Assembly (NCBI GenBank): GCA_003640385.1
Contig: RCAB01000104.1
Location: 1-64,000, forward strand
Length of the DNA: 64,000 bases
Direction: 5' to 3'
From: Setaria digitata
Taxonomy: Eukaryota > Nematoda > Chromadorea > Rhabditida > Setariidae
The notes beneath the pieces were generated by a model. That model did no database searches and was not told the origin of the DNA. It saw nothing but the letters and a program-made list of their open reading frames with translations. Below, piece by piece: positions 62,666-64,000 of this stretch (the stretch's first letter is position 1; each line of letters begins with the position of its first letter). A program made the position numbers and the translations under genes.

Positions 62666-64000
62666 ATTAGTTGTTATTATTAATTACTATCAGTTGTTTT
62701 CCATTAATAGTAGTAATTAATCGCTTGTGCAGTCTTATAACATTTGTGGTGAAAAGTCTTAAAAATAAGCACTTTATTAAGCAATTAAGAAAATTTAAAA
62801 AAAAAAAAAATATGATAGCATTGTTTAGATTTAATTAAATAGGTGAAAAAATAAATAAAAGCCGAATGATAATTTAAAAAAGATTGCTTTATCATTTCCA
62901 CAATCAAACATGATTTATTCATTTAAAATTCATTCAGTTTCAATTCCTGTTCAATTTTCTGCATTCCCTTGAAAAAGTACAGGTAAGTTATAGTATGTTT
63001 TGCTGTAATATTGAAATGATTAGTTTTACTTCCTGATTCGTCTATGTTTACTGTTTAAAGTCTAAATTGAAATGTTAAAAATTGTTGAAGTAATTAATTA
63101 CCCAGTTGAATGTAGTGAAAAGCAATTGACATTCATTTAAAATGCAATGTAAAATGTGAATTAATGACTTATAATTTATTAATCTGTAAATTTAATATTT
63201 GCATAATAAATTTCAGAAATTTCGATTTTTCAAAAACTTGTTAACATGAAACCATTTTATGAATTGTGAAGTTCTAATTGTGGTCAAAATCTATTCTCCA
63301 ACATTACTTCCACAAAGAGACTGAAAATTGCACGAAATTAAAAAAAAAAAAAAAGAAAACCAAATTTTCTTCAACAATTGCAGTTAGATTCAGTAATGAA
63401 ACGATGGAAAGACTACTGCTTAATGTCAGAAAATAAAGAAAGTAACAGCTGTATAAAAAGGGTGAATAAATTTTTTGATTATTTAATTTTAAATTCTAAT
63501 TTCATTAAAGGAATTGAAAATTAATATTAGTTGAGAGTTAAAAAAAATTTTGAATAGCTTCAAAAAGTTATGTGTAATTTCACAATTAAATTTTTTTTCT
63601 GTTTTCATCAAAATTTCTTTGATTGGTAAATGTTATTATTGAAAAGAACAGAGGTACCTAAGTTGATGCAGTAGTTATATTGCTGTTTTAAGTTTCTTAT
63701 CAGTGACATCACATTCCAATTAGCAAAGTTTAATAAATGAAAGCGGCAATTGAAGTAGTGATAATGATATAACTAAAATTTTATGTCAAACTATTAGCCT
63801 TGCTAAACAGTTTCAAAATGGTTTACAATTATCACTTCAATTGCAAAAAATTTATCAAATTAGCGAGTTAACTGAATTCGTGACATGTTAGTAATGATAC
63901 GAAAATGATAATTTCTATTGATAATGGTTGATAAAAAAAATAGTATTTGTTTCATATATTTCCATATTAACAACATATGCAGGTATAAATTTTGTGCACT

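Larger units (their letters stand above)
62419..64000. other. downstream intergenic region
   Basis: 3' flank of the second K2P gene. It contains an ATT microsatellite at about 62590-62665 and A/T runs. No gene seen before the right edge. Confidence 0.5.

Noticed and set aside
1..64000. CRISPR arrays, bacterial operons, tRNA or rRNA genes
   Set aside because: No spaced direct repeats, no convincing cloverleaf with GTTCRA box in context, and the gene structure is eukaryotic throughout.

Overview
The window is nuclear DNA of a nematode, most likely an AT-rich filarial or other spirurid species. The base composition is strongly AT-rich. Genes consist of many short exons separated by GT-AG introns with TTTCAG-type acceptors. 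Several start codons lie just downstream of a pyrimidine-AG site that looks like a spliced-leader acceptor. The protein set is metazoan. I placed species rank by general resemblance only.

Left part (1-18.7 kb): the last exon of a small proline-rich protein with a GPI-like tail (167-306, +) is followed by a gene-poor 5 kb. Next come a three-exon secreted acidic protein gene (5446-6501, -), a NADAR-domain gene with two possible C-termini (8576-12522, +), an unrecognised single-pass membrane protein (13000-14079, -) and the ribosome-biogenesis factor MRTO4 (15144-16689, -). A coding-like island of unknown status sits near 17.7-18.1 kb.

Middle part (18.7-39.5 kb): an Aurora-type mitotic kinase (18772-21396, -), an orphan first exon with a mitochondrial-presequence look (22841-22972, +), a 13-exon two-pore-domain (K2P/TWK) potassium channel with intact pores and a very long extracellular cap (23535-31300, -), an Spt3-like SAGA histone-fold subunit (32387-34616, -), and transaldolase (36689-39476, +). 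Intron 1 of transaldolase carries a 304-bp element with 64-bp inverted repeats.

Right part (39.5-64 kb): a 4.3-kb spacer with duplicated repeats, a MARCH-type RING-CH membrane E3 ubiquitin ligase (43773-50808, -), and a second K2P-family gene (53191-62418, +). This second channel has an intact 15-exon frame, but both selectivity-filter signatures are altered: TTLGYN in pore 1 and TAIDFG in pore 2. It is the most interesting object here.

The genes do not form one pathway. They are housekeeping genes (MRTO4, Spt3, Aurora, transaldolase) interleaved with membrane and secreted proteins. Single N characters recur, most of them flanked by near-identical direct repeats, which points to unresolved assembly joins rather than biological tandem repeats. 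Exon models were built by hand from splice sites and phase. Every multi-exon model given as a full gene closes in frame.
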